From NCBI GenBank assembly GCA_017554385.1, contig JAFZIL010000065.1, forward strand, positions 144,969 to 208,968: DNA of 64,000 nucleotides. The letters are read 5' to 3'. Positions 27,206-35,340 of the stretch are shown in pieces. Made by a program: the position numbers and the translations under genes. This stretch comes from Prevotella sp. Its GTDB lineage: Bacteria; Bacteroidota; Bacteroidia; Bacteroidales; Bacteroidaceae. Numbering within the stretch: position 1 is the stretch's first letter; each line of letters starts with the position of its first letter. A model generated the notes under the pieces. It was not told the origin of the DNA. It did not search any database and was given only the letters and a program-made list of their open reading frames with translations.

Positions 27206-28573
27206 ATGGAGCAAGTATTCAGTTACATTATCAGTCTGGGAGCATCGGTGATGATGCCCATCCTGTTTACGATTATCGGCTTGTGTATCGGTCTGAAGTT
27301 CGGACGCTCGCTTAAGAGTGGCCTCTATGTGGGTGTGGGTTTTGTGGGGCTTGGCATTGTCACGGCCCTGCTGACGAATAACTTCGGCTCGCCGCTGTCG
27401 GCTATCAGCGAGCTCTATGGCCTGCAGTTGAAGGTGTTCGACATGGGCTGGCCTGCCGCTGCAGCCGTGGCCTACAACACCGCTGTGGGTGCGCTGATTA
27501 TCCCCATCTGCTTAGGTGTGAACTTCCTGTTGCTCATCACGGGCTGCACCCGCACGGTGAACATCGACCTGTGGAACTACTGGCACTTTGCCTTCATCGG
27601 TGCTGTTGCCTATTTTGTCATGGACCAATCGTTGGCATGGGGCTATTTCGCTGCCATCGTCTGCTACATCGTGACGCTGGTCATGGCCGACCTTACCGCC
27701 GATAAGTTCCAGGGCTATTACACCGAATGGCAGGGCATTTCTATTCCGCAGCCGTTTTGCCAGAGCTTTGTGCCCTTCGCCCTGCTCATCGGTAAGGCTC
27801 TCGACATGATTCCCGGCTTCGAGAAGTTGAACATTGACGCTGAAGGACTGAAGAAAAAGTTTGGCGTATTGGGTGAGCCGCTTGTGTTAGGTGTCATCGT
27901 GGGTGCGCTGATTGGTGCATTGGCACAGCTCGACATCAAGAAGGTGCTGTTCCTCGGTGTGACGATGGGTGCTGTGATGGAGCTGATTCCGCGCATCACT
28001 TCATTGTTTATCGAAGGTTTGAAACCCATCGCTGAGAAGACACAGGAGGTGGTGAAGAAGAAGTTCAACGGCAAGAAGGTCTATATCGGCATGTCGCCTG
28101 CCGTAGTCATCGGCCATCCGACGACGCTGGTCGTCTCGCTGTTGCTGATACCCGTGGCACTTGGTCTTGCTGTGGTGCTGCCGGGCAACCAGTTCCTGCC
28201 GTTGGCTTCGCTGGCAGGCATGTTCTACTTGTTCCCCATGGTGCTGCCGTTCACAAAGGGCAACGTGGTGAAGACGTTCATCATTGGTCTCGTGGCTTTG
28301 GCCATCGGCCTGTATTTCGTCACCGACATGGCTCCCGCCTTCACGCAGGCTGCCCACACCGTGTTTGAGCAGACGGGCGACAAGGCTGCCGACATTCCCG
28401 CAGGCTTCGAGGGTGGTGCGCTCGACTTCGCCTCCTCGCTCTTCGGCTGGGTCATCTACAAGTGCGTGGCCTACCTGAAATGGATTGGTGCCGGGGTGCT
28501 CACACTCATCACCATAGGCATGGTAGTGTGGAACCGCATGCGCATCGTGAAAGAGGAAAAGGTAAACAAGTAA
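27206..28573 (+). CDS. Galactitol-type PTS EIIC (GatC-like) membrane transporter, orphan
   Basis: 455 residues, close to E. coli GatC length, with about 11 hydrophobic segments. Recognisable GatC-family stretches include SYIISLGASVMMPILFTIIG, FGRSLKSGLYVGVGFVGLG and MGWPAAAAVAYNTAVGALII. No EIIA, EIIB, HPr or EI gene is present in the window, and Bacteroidota generally lack a sugar PTS. It therefore probably works as a secondary transporter or facilitator without phosphorylation. It is the first gene of a unit with kduI 21 bases downstream and an ExuT-like porter after that, so an unsaturated uronate or related pectin product is the likely cargo (inference). Confidence 0.8.
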   Translation: MEQVFSYIISLGASVMMPILFTIIGLCIGLKFGRSLKSGLYVGVGFVGLGIVTALLTNNFGSPLSAISELYGLQLKVFDMGWPAAAAVAYNTAVGALIIPICLGVNFLLLITGCTRTVNIDLWNYWHFAFIGAVAYFVMDQSLAWGYFAAIVCYIVTLVMADLTADKFQGYYTEWQGISIPQPFCQSFVPFALLIGKALDMIPGFEKLNIDAEGLKKKFGVLGEPLVLGVIVGALIGALAQLDIKKVLFLGVTMGAVMELIPRITSLFIEGLKPIAEKTQEVVKKKFNGKKVYIGMSPAVVIGHPTTLVVSLLLIPVALGLAVVLPGNQFLPLASLAGMFYLFPMVLPFTKGNVVKTFIIGLVALAIGLYFVTDMAPAFTQAAHTVFEQTGDKAADIPAGFEGGALDFASSLFGWVIYKCVAYLKWIGAGVLTLITIGMVVWNRMRIVKEEKVNK

Positions 28574-28594
28574 AAAAAGATAATAACAACAATT

Positions 28595-29599
28595 ATGAAG
28601 AAAACAATTCTTACTATCGTTGGGGCAATGGCCCTCTCGCTTTCTGTAGCACAGGCGCAGGAAGCAGACCGCTTTGTGGGATGCCAGCACGTGAAGTTCC
28701 AGACAGCCTGCCATCCGCAGGACGTGAAGGGTTACGACACAAAGATGCTTCGTGAGCGCTTCGTCATGGAGAAGGTGATGGCTCCAGACTCCATCCTGCT
28801 CACCTACTCGCACTACGACCGCTTTATCTTCGGCGGTGCGATGCCTGTGACGAAAGACCTGAAATTAGAGAACTTCTGGGAACTGGGACTCGACGTCGAT
28901 CCCGGCATTAAGGAGAAGTATTTCCTTTACAACCGTGAGATTGGTGTGGTGAACTGCGGTTTGGGCGACGGCGTGGTCATCGTCGACGGCAAGGAGTATG
29001 CCCTGTCGCCGAAGGAGGCTCTCTACATTGGTCGCGGCCACATCGGCAAGGACAAGGACGTGAACAAGGAGGTGCTCTTCCGCTCGAAAGACCCGAAGAA
29101 GCCAGCCAAGTTCTACCTGAACAGCGCCACAGCCCATCAGCACTACAAGACACAGTGGGTGACGCTCGACGGGCGCAAGGGCTCGCTGAAGGCTGCCGTG
29201 TGGGGCCCTGTAGGCTCGCTCGAGGAGTGCAACAACCGCACCGTCTACAAGCTCATCGTCAACGACGTTTTAGATGAAGGCCCTTGTCAGCTGCAGCTCG
29301 GACTGACGCAGCTCAATCCCGGTGCTGCCTGGAACACCATGCCGCCCCATACCCACGGACGTCGCATCGAGGCCTACTACTATTTCAACCTTCCTCAGGA
29401 GCAGACCATTGCCCACATCATGGGACAGCCTGATGAAAGCCGTGTGGTGTGGCTCCACAACGAGCAGGCCATCATGTCGCCCGAGTGGTCCATGCACGCT
29501 GCTGCCGGCACCTACTACTATACCTTCATCTGGGGTATGGCCGGCGAGAACCTGTACTATAACGACAAGGACAACATTCCTGTAATCGACATCAAGTAA
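28595..29599 (+). CDS. kduI: 5-keto-4-deoxyuronate isomerase with an N-terminal signal peptide
   Basis: Interconverts 5-keto-4-deoxyuronate and 2,5-diketo-3-deoxygluconate, the step after unsaturated galacturonate release from pectin. All four zinc ligands of the family are in place: H252, H254 and E259 in [15 protein letters not shown], and H301 in [12 protein letters not shown]. The end of the family ([10 protein letters not shown]) is complete. At 334 residues it is longer than E. coli KduI (278). Much of the excess is an N-terminal [20 protein letters not shown] followed by AQ, a clear Sec signal peptide. KduI is normally cytoplasmic; here the isomerase should act in the periplasm. Neighbours are an EIIC-like transporter (21 bases upstream) and a hexuronate porter. 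Confidence 0.92.
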   Translation: MKKTILTIVGAMALSLSVAQAQEADRFVGCQHVKFQTACHPQDVKGYDTKMLRERFVMEKVMAPDSILLTYSHYDRFIFGGAMPVTKDLKLENFWELGLDVDPGIKEKYFLYNREIGVVNCGLGDGVVIVDGKEYALSPKEALYIGRGHIGKDKDVNKEVLFRSKDPKKPAKFYLNSATAHQHYKTQWVTLDGRKGSLKAAVWGPVGSLEECNNRTVYKLIVNDVLDEGPCQLQLGLTQLNPGAAWNTMPPHTHGRRIEAYYYFNLPQEQTIAHIMGQPDESRVVWLHNEQAIMSPEWSMHAAAGTYYYTFIWGMAGENLYYNDKDNIPVIDIK

Positions 29600-29768
29600 T
29601 TTACAATTTGACGATTTACAATTTACCATTTATTGTTCAATTCCTTCTATTTGACAATTTATTGCCGGTTGTAAGTCGTCCTTGAAATTGTAAAATCTTA
29701 AAATGACCAAATCAATAGTATATTGTAAATTGTAAATAAAATAGTAAATTGTAAAATTGTAAATAGTA
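29600..29768. repeat. AT-rich spacer with AAATTGTAAA / TTTACAATTT repeats
   Basis: The gap between kduI and the MFS gene contains at least two TTTACAATTT copies at its left end and two AAATTGTAAA copies at its right end, so RNA from it can fold back on itself. No gene seen. It may act as a processing or attenuation element within the operon. Confidence 0.55.
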
Positions 29769-31217
29769 ATGACTCCCATACAAACTACCAAAATGTCCAA
29801 CTTCCGTTGGGTCATCTGCGGGTTGCTGTTCCTGGCAACCACCGTCAACTACATGGACCGTCAGGTCTTGTCACTCACATGGAAAGACTTCATCGCTCCT
29901 GAGTTCCACTGGACTGACTCCCACTACGGCAACATCACCGCAGCTTTCTCCATCTTCTATGCCATTGCCAACCTCTTCGCCGGTAAGTTCATCGACTGGA
30001 TGGGCACGAAGAAGGGCTACCTCATCGCCATCTTCGTATGGTCATTAGGTGCCTGTCTGCATGCCGGCTGCGGATGGGTGGCCATGAACGTCGAGGGCTA
30101 CAGCTCAATTGCCGAGCTGGGACAGCTCACGGGCGATGCTGCCGTGGCGCTGGCTACGATATCGATGTATCTGTTCCTGGGCTGCCGCATGATCCTTGCC
30201 CTTGGTGAGGCAGGCAACTTCCCCGCTGCCATCAAGGTCACTGCCGAGTACTTCCCGAAGAAGGACCGTGCCTTCTCCACCTCCATCTTCAATAGCGGAG
30301 CTTCCGTGGGTGCCCTTGCTGCCCCTGCCACCATCCCCCTCTTGGCACGTGCTTGGGGCTGGGAGATGGCCTTCATCGTCATCGGTGTGCTGGGCTTCGT
30401 ATGGATGGGCCTGTGGATGTGGCTCTACGAGAAGCCTCATAAGAGCAAGTATGTGAACCAGGCCGAGCTGAACTACATCGAGCAGGACAGCGACATTGCC
30501 GAGGTGCAGAACAAGCAGGAGGCCAAGGAAGAGAAGACCATCTCGCTGTGGAAGTGCTTCACGTTCAAGCAGACCTGGTCCTTTATCGTGGGCAAGCTGA
30601 TGACCGACGGTGTGTGGTGGTTCTTCCTGTTCTGGGCACCGGCCTATTTCAGCGACCAGTATGGCTACACCAGCGACTCCACGATGGGCATCCTGCTCAT
30701 CTTCACGCTCTATTTCATCGTGACGTTCCTTTCCATCGGCGGTGGCTACCTGCCTACCTATTTCGTGGAGAAACGCGGCATGAACCCCTATCTGGGCCGC
30801 ATGCGTGCCATGCTCATCTTTGCCTTCTTCCCCCTGCTGGGCCTGCTGGCACAGCCCCTCGGTGCCTATAGCGCCTGGTGGCCTGCCATCCTCATCGGTC
30901 TGCTGGGTGCCGGACATCAGGCATGGTCGGCCAACCTCTTCTCTACCATTGGCGACATGTTCCCCAAGTCTACCATCGGCACCATCACCGGCATCGGCTC
31001 CATGGCCGGAGGCCTTGGCTCGTTTGCCATCAACAAGGGCTCTGGCGAGTTCTTCGACTGGGCAGCAGGGCAGGGTAGTGCCTTTGCCTTCATGGGCTTC
31101 GACGGCAAGCCTGCCGCCTACATGATTGTCTTCTCCTTCTGTGCCGTGGCCTACCTCATCGGCTGGTGCATCATGAAGACACTCGTGCCGAAGTACAAGC
31201 CCGTTGTGGTTGAATAA
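29769..31217 (+). CDS. ExuT-like MFS hexuronate transporter
   Basis: 482 residues, 12 transmembrane segments, anion:cation symporter family. Family motifs: NYMDRQVLSLTWKDFIAPEF in helix 1, GKFIDWMGTKKGYLIAIFVW (MFS loop motif), and GEAGNFPAAIKVTAEYFPKK with a central charged loop (NKQEAKEEKT). The closest family known to me is ExuT/GudP, which imports galacturonate and glucuronate by proton symport. It follows kduI and the EIIC-like gene, which supports uronate uptake. A large hairpin follows the stop codon. Confidence 0.88.
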   Translation: MTPIQTTKMSNFRWVICGLLFLATTVNYMDRQVLSLTWKDFIAPEFHWTDSHYGNITAAFSIFYAIANLFAGKFIDWMGTKKGYLIAIFVWSLGACLHAGCGWVAMNVEGYSSIAELGQLTGDAAVALATISMYLFLGCRMILALGEAGNFPAAIKVTAEYFPKKDRAFSTSIFNSGASVGALAAPATIPLLARAWGWEMAFIVIGVLGFVWMGLWMWLYEKPHKSKYVNQAELNYIEQDSDIAEVQNKQEAKEEKTISLWKCFTFKQTWSFIVGKLMTDGVWWFFLFWAPAYFSDQYGYTSDSTMGILLIFTLYFIVTFLSIGGGYLPTYFVEKRGMNPYLGRMRAMLIFAFFPLLGLLAQPLGAYSAWWPAILIGLLGAGHQAWSANLFSTIGDMFPKSTIGTITGIGSMAGGLGSFAINKGSGEFFDWAAGQGSAFAFMGFDGKPAAYMIVFSFCAVAYLIGWCIMKTLVPKYKPVVVE

Positions 31218-31237
31218 TCAGACATCAGTTCATTCAC

Positions 31238-31313
31238 AATTCATAATGCACAATGCACAATTGGATGCGCATGAGTATCCCAATTGTGCATTGTGCATTA
31301 AACATTATGAATT
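31238..31313. terminator. Long hairpin between ExuT-like and convergent gene
   Basis: Outer 11-bp stem (AATTCATAATG / CATTATGAATT) and inner 16-bp stem (CACAATGCACAATTGG / CCAATTGTGCATTGTG), separated by a 7-base one-sided bulge. Both stems are perfect. It lies between two convergent genes and could terminate both. The repeated ACAATGCACAAT make-up suggests a member of a dispersed repeat family. Confidence 0.65.
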
Positions 31314-31330
31314 AACCATTGTTTTCCTAC

Positions 31331-31837
31331 TTAGTATTCTTCCAAGGTTTTTTCTAACCGTTTGCGCTGCTCTTCCTTGGAATTACGAAACCATTTTTTC
31401 GGTATCACCGCCTTGAGCAGTCCCAGGACGTTCATACCCTGATTGGGATTTGCCTTCAACATTTGCGCATCCTTTGGTGGAATACGCAGGCTCTCGTTCA
31501 ACTTACGGATCTTCTCGTCGGTGGGTCCTGTGCCAAACACGACCACCTCTCGTAGATTCAATTCCTTGGAAATCAGAAAAACCGTGTCGCGAACTTCAGA
31601 GAGGTTCACAATGCGGTTTTCATAATTCATGTGAGTCACAAAAATCAACCTACAGGTGTCGGGTACGGCAAAGCGCCCCACCGAGTCGGTAGTAAACGTA
31701 CCGCCATTAGTCATCACGCTGGCACCTACAACGGGCACACTGGCATCGACGTCGATAGCCACCAACCGCCGCTGTGCTGCTATAGGGAGACAGCACGCTG
31801 ATAGCAATAGGAAGAGAACGTAAGGCGTTGCTTTCAT
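31331..31837 (-). CDS. Small secreted protein with carboxypeptidase-regulatory-like domain
   Basis: 168 residues from MKATPYVLFLLLSACC (signal peptide, possibly lipoprotein-like Cys). The mature part RRLVAIDVDASVPVVGASVM, TDSVGRFAVPDTCRLIFVTH and ELNLREVVVFGTGP is the CarboxypepD_reg-like beta-sandwich that often precedes TonB receptors. Here it stands alone with a charged tail (KKWFRNSKEEQRKRLEKTLE). A TAATTTTG box at 31844-31851 lies only 6 bases from this ATG, so the mRNA may be nearly leaderless. A longer start at 31861 would precede that box. Function unknown. Confidence 0.7.
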   Translation of the reverse strand: MKATPYVLFLLLSACCLPIAAQRRLVAIDVDASVPVVGASVMTNGGTFTTDSVGRFAVPDTCRLIFVTHMNYENRIVNLSEVRDTVFLISKELNLREVVVFGTGPTDEKIRKLNESLRIPPKDAQMLKANPNQGMNVLGLLKAVIPKKWFRNSKEEQRKRLEKTLEEY

Positions 31838-31843
31838 CGAGGG

Positions 31844-31851
31844 CAAAATTA
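31844..31851 (-). promoter_or_regulatory. -7 box TAATTTTG
   Basis: Minus-strand TAATTTTGCC immediately upstream of ATG 31837. Confidence 0.45.
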
Positions 31852-32037
31852 AGGAAAGCATTTTTCACAGCCAAATGATGACCGTCTCTTTTATATATCT
31901 TTTGCACAACATCTCCGTTCAGACACCACACCTGTCATGTATTTAACAATCAAGCAACCTACAAGTGTATTTTTGACAAAATAATCTAATATTTCTAATT
32001 TCTTTTCAAAAAAAACGGACAATCGCAACTTTCTGCG

Positions 32038-32045
32038 TAACTTTG
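32038..32045 (+). promoter_or_regulatory. -7 box TAACTTTG for the efflux operon
   Basis: TAACTTTGCC 26 bases upstream of the ABC ATPase ATG. Confidence 0.65.
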
Positions 32046-32071
32046 CCGTCAAACAAGCAAAAACGCAAACG

Positions 32072-32731
32072 ATGATTAAACTTCGTGACATCAACAAGAC
32101 ATACTACGGGGCGCAACCACTTCATGTACTCAAAGGCATCGACCTCGACATCAACGAGGGGGAGTTTGTGAGTATTATGGGCGCAAGCGGCTCAGGCAAG
32201 TCCACCTTATTAAATATATTAGGCATCCTCGACAACTACGACTCGGGCGAATACTGGCTCAGCGACGTGCTCATCAAGAACCTGTCGGAGACCAGGGCTG
32301 CCGAGTACAGGAACAAGATGATCGGGTTCATCTTCCAGTCGTTCAATCTCATTAACTTTAAGACTGCTGTGGAAAACGTAGAGCTGCCACTGTTCTACCA
32401 GGGCGTCTCTCGGCGCAAGCGCCATAACCTGGCACTGGACTATCTGGAGCGTCTGGGCATTCGCGACTGGGCCACCCACTATCCTAACGAACTTTCCGGT
32501 GGTCAGCGGCAGCGTGTGGCCATCGCACGTGCACTCATCACCCAGCCCCGCATCATCCTGGCCGACGAGCCTACGGGCGCCCTCGACTCGAAGACATCGG
32601 TCGAGGTGATGGAACTGCTGAAACGGCTGAATGCCGAAGAACATATCACACAGATCATCGTAACCCACGACCCTGTTGTAGCAGAGAAGACAAACCGCAT
32701 AATCAGAATCAAGGATGGAGTTATTGAATGA
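32072..32731 (+). CDS. MacB/LolD-type ABC transporter ATPase
   Basis: 219 residues. Walker A GASGSGKST (about 38), signature LSGGQRQRVAIARAL, Walker B IILADEPTGALD, and switch His in IIVTHDPVVA. The cytoplasmic motor of a mechanotransmission-type exporter. It overlaps the next permease gene by 17 bases, so translation is coupled. With two FtsX-like permeases, an HlyD-type adaptor and a TolC-type channel in one operon, it forms a complete tripartite efflux pump. Substrate unknown. Confidence 0.93.
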   Translation: MIKLRDINKTYYGAQPLHVLKGIDLDINEGEFVSIMGASGSGKSTLLNILGILDNYDSGEYWLSDVLIKNLSETRAAEYRNKMIGFIFQSFNLINFKTAVENVELPLFYQGVSRRKRHNLALDYLERLGIRDWATHYPNELSGGQRQRVAIARALITQPRIILADEPTGALDSKTSVEVMELLKRLNAEEHITQIIVTHDPVVAEKTNRIIRIKDGVIE

Positions 32732-33962
32732 AATATGGCAGACGGCACGGCGTAACAAGCTGCGCACCACGCTCACGGGCTTTGCCGTTGCGTGGGGCAT
32801 CTTCATGATTATCGTGCTCCTTGGTGCCGGCAACGGACTCATCAACGCTGCGGTGGAGTCGAACGGACGTTTCCTCACCAACTCGATGCGCATCTCTGGC
32901 GGCTGGACCGACAAAGCCTACCGCGGCATGAAGGAAGGACGCAGCATCACACTGAACAGCAAGGACCTGCTGGCCACACAGACGGAGTTCGATACAAACA
33001 TCGACGACGTGGGAGCTGAGATGAGTCAGCAGGCCATCATCAGCATGGGCAAGGAGTATGTCAGCGCATCGCTCGATGGTGTCTACCCCAACCATATCCG
33101 TATCAACAAGCGCGAGATGATCAGCGGGCGCTTCATCAACGAGATTGACATCCGTGAGCGTCGCAAGGTCGTGGTGCTCAGTCGCTCGCAGGCCAAGGAA
33201 CTGGCAAAAACCTCAAACCTCATCGGCAAGTATGTGAACGTAGGCAACATTGCCTTTAAGGTGGTGGGCATCTACAAGGATGACGAGAGCCGACAGAACA
33301 ACGAGGCCTTCACGTCGTTCACCACCATACAGACGATGTATGGGCGGGGCAACGAGATGGGTACCATCGAATATTCATTCCACGGACTGCCCACGGAGAA
33401 AGACAACGAGGCCTTTGAGCGTCGCTATCAACAGCGGCTGAACGCCAACCACGATGCAGCACCCGATGACGAGGGTGCCATCTGGATATGGAACCGCTTC
33501 ACGTCGGCCATGCAGATGAACAAGGGTATGGACATCATCCATACCGCGCTGTGGGTCGTAGGACTGTTCACGTTGCTCTCAGGCGTTGTGGGCGTGTCGA
33601 ACATTATGCTCATCACCGTGAAGGAGCGCACCCATGAGTTCGGCATCCGCAAGGCCATCGGAGCCAAACCGTGGACTATCCTGAAGCTCATCATCGTCGA
33701 GAGTGTCATCATCACCACCTTCTTCGGATACATCGGCATGGTGCTCGGTGTGGCAGCCAACGAATATATGGACGCGACGATTGGACATGACCAGATAGAC
33801 ACCGGCTTGTTCAAGGCCACGATGTTTGTCGACCCGACCGTGGGTCTCGATGTCTGTATCGAAGCCACTCTCGTCATGATTATCGCCGGCACCATAGCAG
33901 GGCTCATCCCCTCGCTGAAGGCAGCCCGCATACGTCCCATTGAAGCGCTTAGAGCAGAGTAA
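32715..33962 (+). CDS. MacB-type ABC permease 1
   Basis: 415 residues. An N-terminal helix (LRTTLTGFAVAWGIFMIIVL), a periplasmic MacB-PCD domain (about 45-270), and three C-terminal FtsX-type helices with the family turn GVSNIMLITVKERTHEFGIR and GAKPWTILKLIIVES. Such permeases pair as dimers or heterodimers; the next gene encodes the likely partner. The stop codon is followed at once by one arm of a 32-33-bp inverted repeat whose other arm lies inside the next gene. Confidence 0.92.
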   Translation: MELLNEIWQTARRNKLRTTLTGFAVAWGIFMIIVLLGAGNGLINAAVESNGRFLTNSMRISGGWTDKAYRGMKEGRSITLNSKDLLATQTEFDTNIDDVGAEMSQQAIISMGKEYVSASLDGVYPNHIRINKREMISGRFINEIDIRERRKVVVLSRSQAKELAKTSNLIGKYVNVGNIAFKVVGIYKDDESRQNNEAFTSFTTIQTMYGRGNEMGTIEYSFHGLPTEKDNEAFERRYQQRLNANHDAAPDDEGAIWIWNRFTSAMQMNKGMDIIHTALWVVGLFTLLSGVVGVSNIMLITVKERTHEFGIRKAIGAKPWTILKLIIVESVIITTFFGYIGMVLGVAANEYMDATIGHDQIDTGLFKATMFVDPTVGLDVCIEATLVMIIAGTIAGLIPSLKAARIRPIEALRAE

Positions 33963-33993
33963 AAGCCCACCCAAGCCCTCCCAAAGGGAGGGA
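33962..33993 (+). repeat. Left arm of a 32/33-bp inverted repeat
   Basis: AAAGCCCACCC onward to AAAGGGAGGGA. It pairs with 34049-34081 with one mismatch and one single-base gap. It begins on the last base of the permease 1 stop codon. Confidence 0.75.
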
Positions 33994-34012
33994 TGTTAAA
34001 TTACATCATAAA

Positions 34013-35311
34013 ATGGGAAACAATAACAACAACAAAAGTAATCGAAAGTCCCTCCCTTTGGGAGGGGTTGGGGTGGGCTTTGACCTTGACTCCTACCGCG
34101 AAATTCTCGACACCCTGACGAGAAACAAGAGTCGCTCGCTGCTCACGGGCTTCGGCGTGTTCTGGGGCGTGTTCATGCTCGTGGCCCTGATGGGCGGCGG
34201 ACAGGGCGTGAAGCAACTACTGAACGAGAACTTCGAAGGTTTCGCCACAAATTCGGCTATGGTATGGGCACAGCCCACCACCAAGGCTTACAAGGGTTTC
34301 AGTAAGGGACGCTACTGGTCGATGGTCTACAAGGACGTTGACCGTCTGCGCCAGCAGGTGCCCGAACTCGATGCCGTAGCCCCCGTGATCCAGAGCTTTA
34401 GCGGTACGGCCGTCTATGGCGACCGCAAGTCGTCGGTATCGCCTATGGGCACAACGCCCGCCTACCGTAGTATCAACGAGCCCAAGATGCAATACGGCCG
34501 CTACCTGAACGAGATGGACATGGCCCAACGCCGCAAGGTGTGCGTCATTGGCAAGAAGGTCTACAAGGAGCTGTTCCCCGGCGGGGGTGACCCCTGCGGA
34601 CGCACCATCCGCATCGACGGCATCTACTATCGGGTGGTAGGCGTAGACTACAACATGTCGAGCATGGTGGGCGAGGCCGGTACCTCCGCGGTCATCCCTA
34701 TCACACTGATGCAGCAGGCCTACCAGCGTGGCAACGCGGTCGACATGATTGCCGTAACGGGACGTCCAGGCGTCATCATGAGCGAACTGGCACCGAAGAT
34801 GCGACAAGTCATTGCCCGTGCACACACCATCGACCCAGACGATGAAAAGGGTGTCATGGTCTTTAATACCGAAATACTCTTCCAACTGCTCGACAACCTG
34901 TTCCGCGGTGTAAACTTCCTCATCTGGCTCGTAGGCTTGGGAACGCTCTTTGCAGGGGCCATCGGCGTGTCGAACATTATGATGGTAACGGTGCGCGAGC
35001 GCACTACCGAGATAGGCATCCGACGTGCCATCGGTGCCACACCACGCATCATCCTCACGCAGATTATCTCAGAGAGCATCATGCTGACGCTCGTCGCTGG
35101 CATGAGCGGCATCCTCTTTGCCGTGCTCATCCTGCAAATGCTCGAGCTGTACAACACCGAGGACGGCATCCTCATGGCCCACTTCCAGGTACATTTCTGG
35201 ACAGCCATCTTCTGTGCCGCCGTCATTGCCCTGATGGGCGTTCTTGCCGGACTTGCTCCCGCAGGCCGTGCTATGGCCATCAAACCCGTAGATGCCATGA
35301 GAGACGAGTAA
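34013..35311 (+). CDS. MacB-type ABC permease 2 with repeat-encoded N-terminus
   Basis: 432 residues. The same layout as permease 1: RSLLTGFGVFWGVFMLVALM helix, periplasmic domain, then GVSNIMMVTVRERTTEIGIR and GATPRIILTQIISES. The first 23 residues are odd. MGNNNNNKSNRK is low-complexity, and SLPLGGVGVGF (residues 13-23) is encoded exactly by the right arm of the inverted repeat. The homologous part begins at about DLDSYREILD (residue 24). There is no ATG right at that point, so the repeat seems to have supplied a new translated N-terminus. Confidence 0.9.
   Translation: MGNNNNNKSNRKSLPLGGVGVGFDLDSYREILDTLTRNKSRSLLTGFGVFWGVFMLVALMGGGQGVKQLLNENFEGFATNSAMVWAQPTTKAYKGFSKGRYWSMVYKDVDRLRQQVPELDAVAPVIQSFSGTAVYGDRKSSVSPMGTTPAYRSINEPKMQYGRYLNEMDMAQRRKVCVIGKKVYKELFPGGGDPCGRTIRIDGIYYRVVGVDYNMSSMVGEAGTSAVIPITLMQQAYQRGNAVDMIAVTGRPGVIMSELAPKMRQVIARAHTIDPDDEKGVMVFNTEILFQLLDNLFRGVNFLIWLVGLGTLFAGAIGVSNIMMVTVRERTTEIGIRRAIGATPRIILTQIISESIMLTLVAGMSGILFAVLILQMLELYNTEDGILMAHFQVHFWTAIFCAAVIALMGVLAGLAPAGRAMAIKPVDAMRDE
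34049..34081 (+). repeat. Right arm of the 32/33-bp inverted repeat, translated
   Basis: Reverse complement of 33962-33993 (one mismatch, one gap). Encodes permease 2 residues 13-23. Confidence 0.75.
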
Positions 35312-35340
35312 ACCTTAGCCACCAAAATTCTTAGATAACA

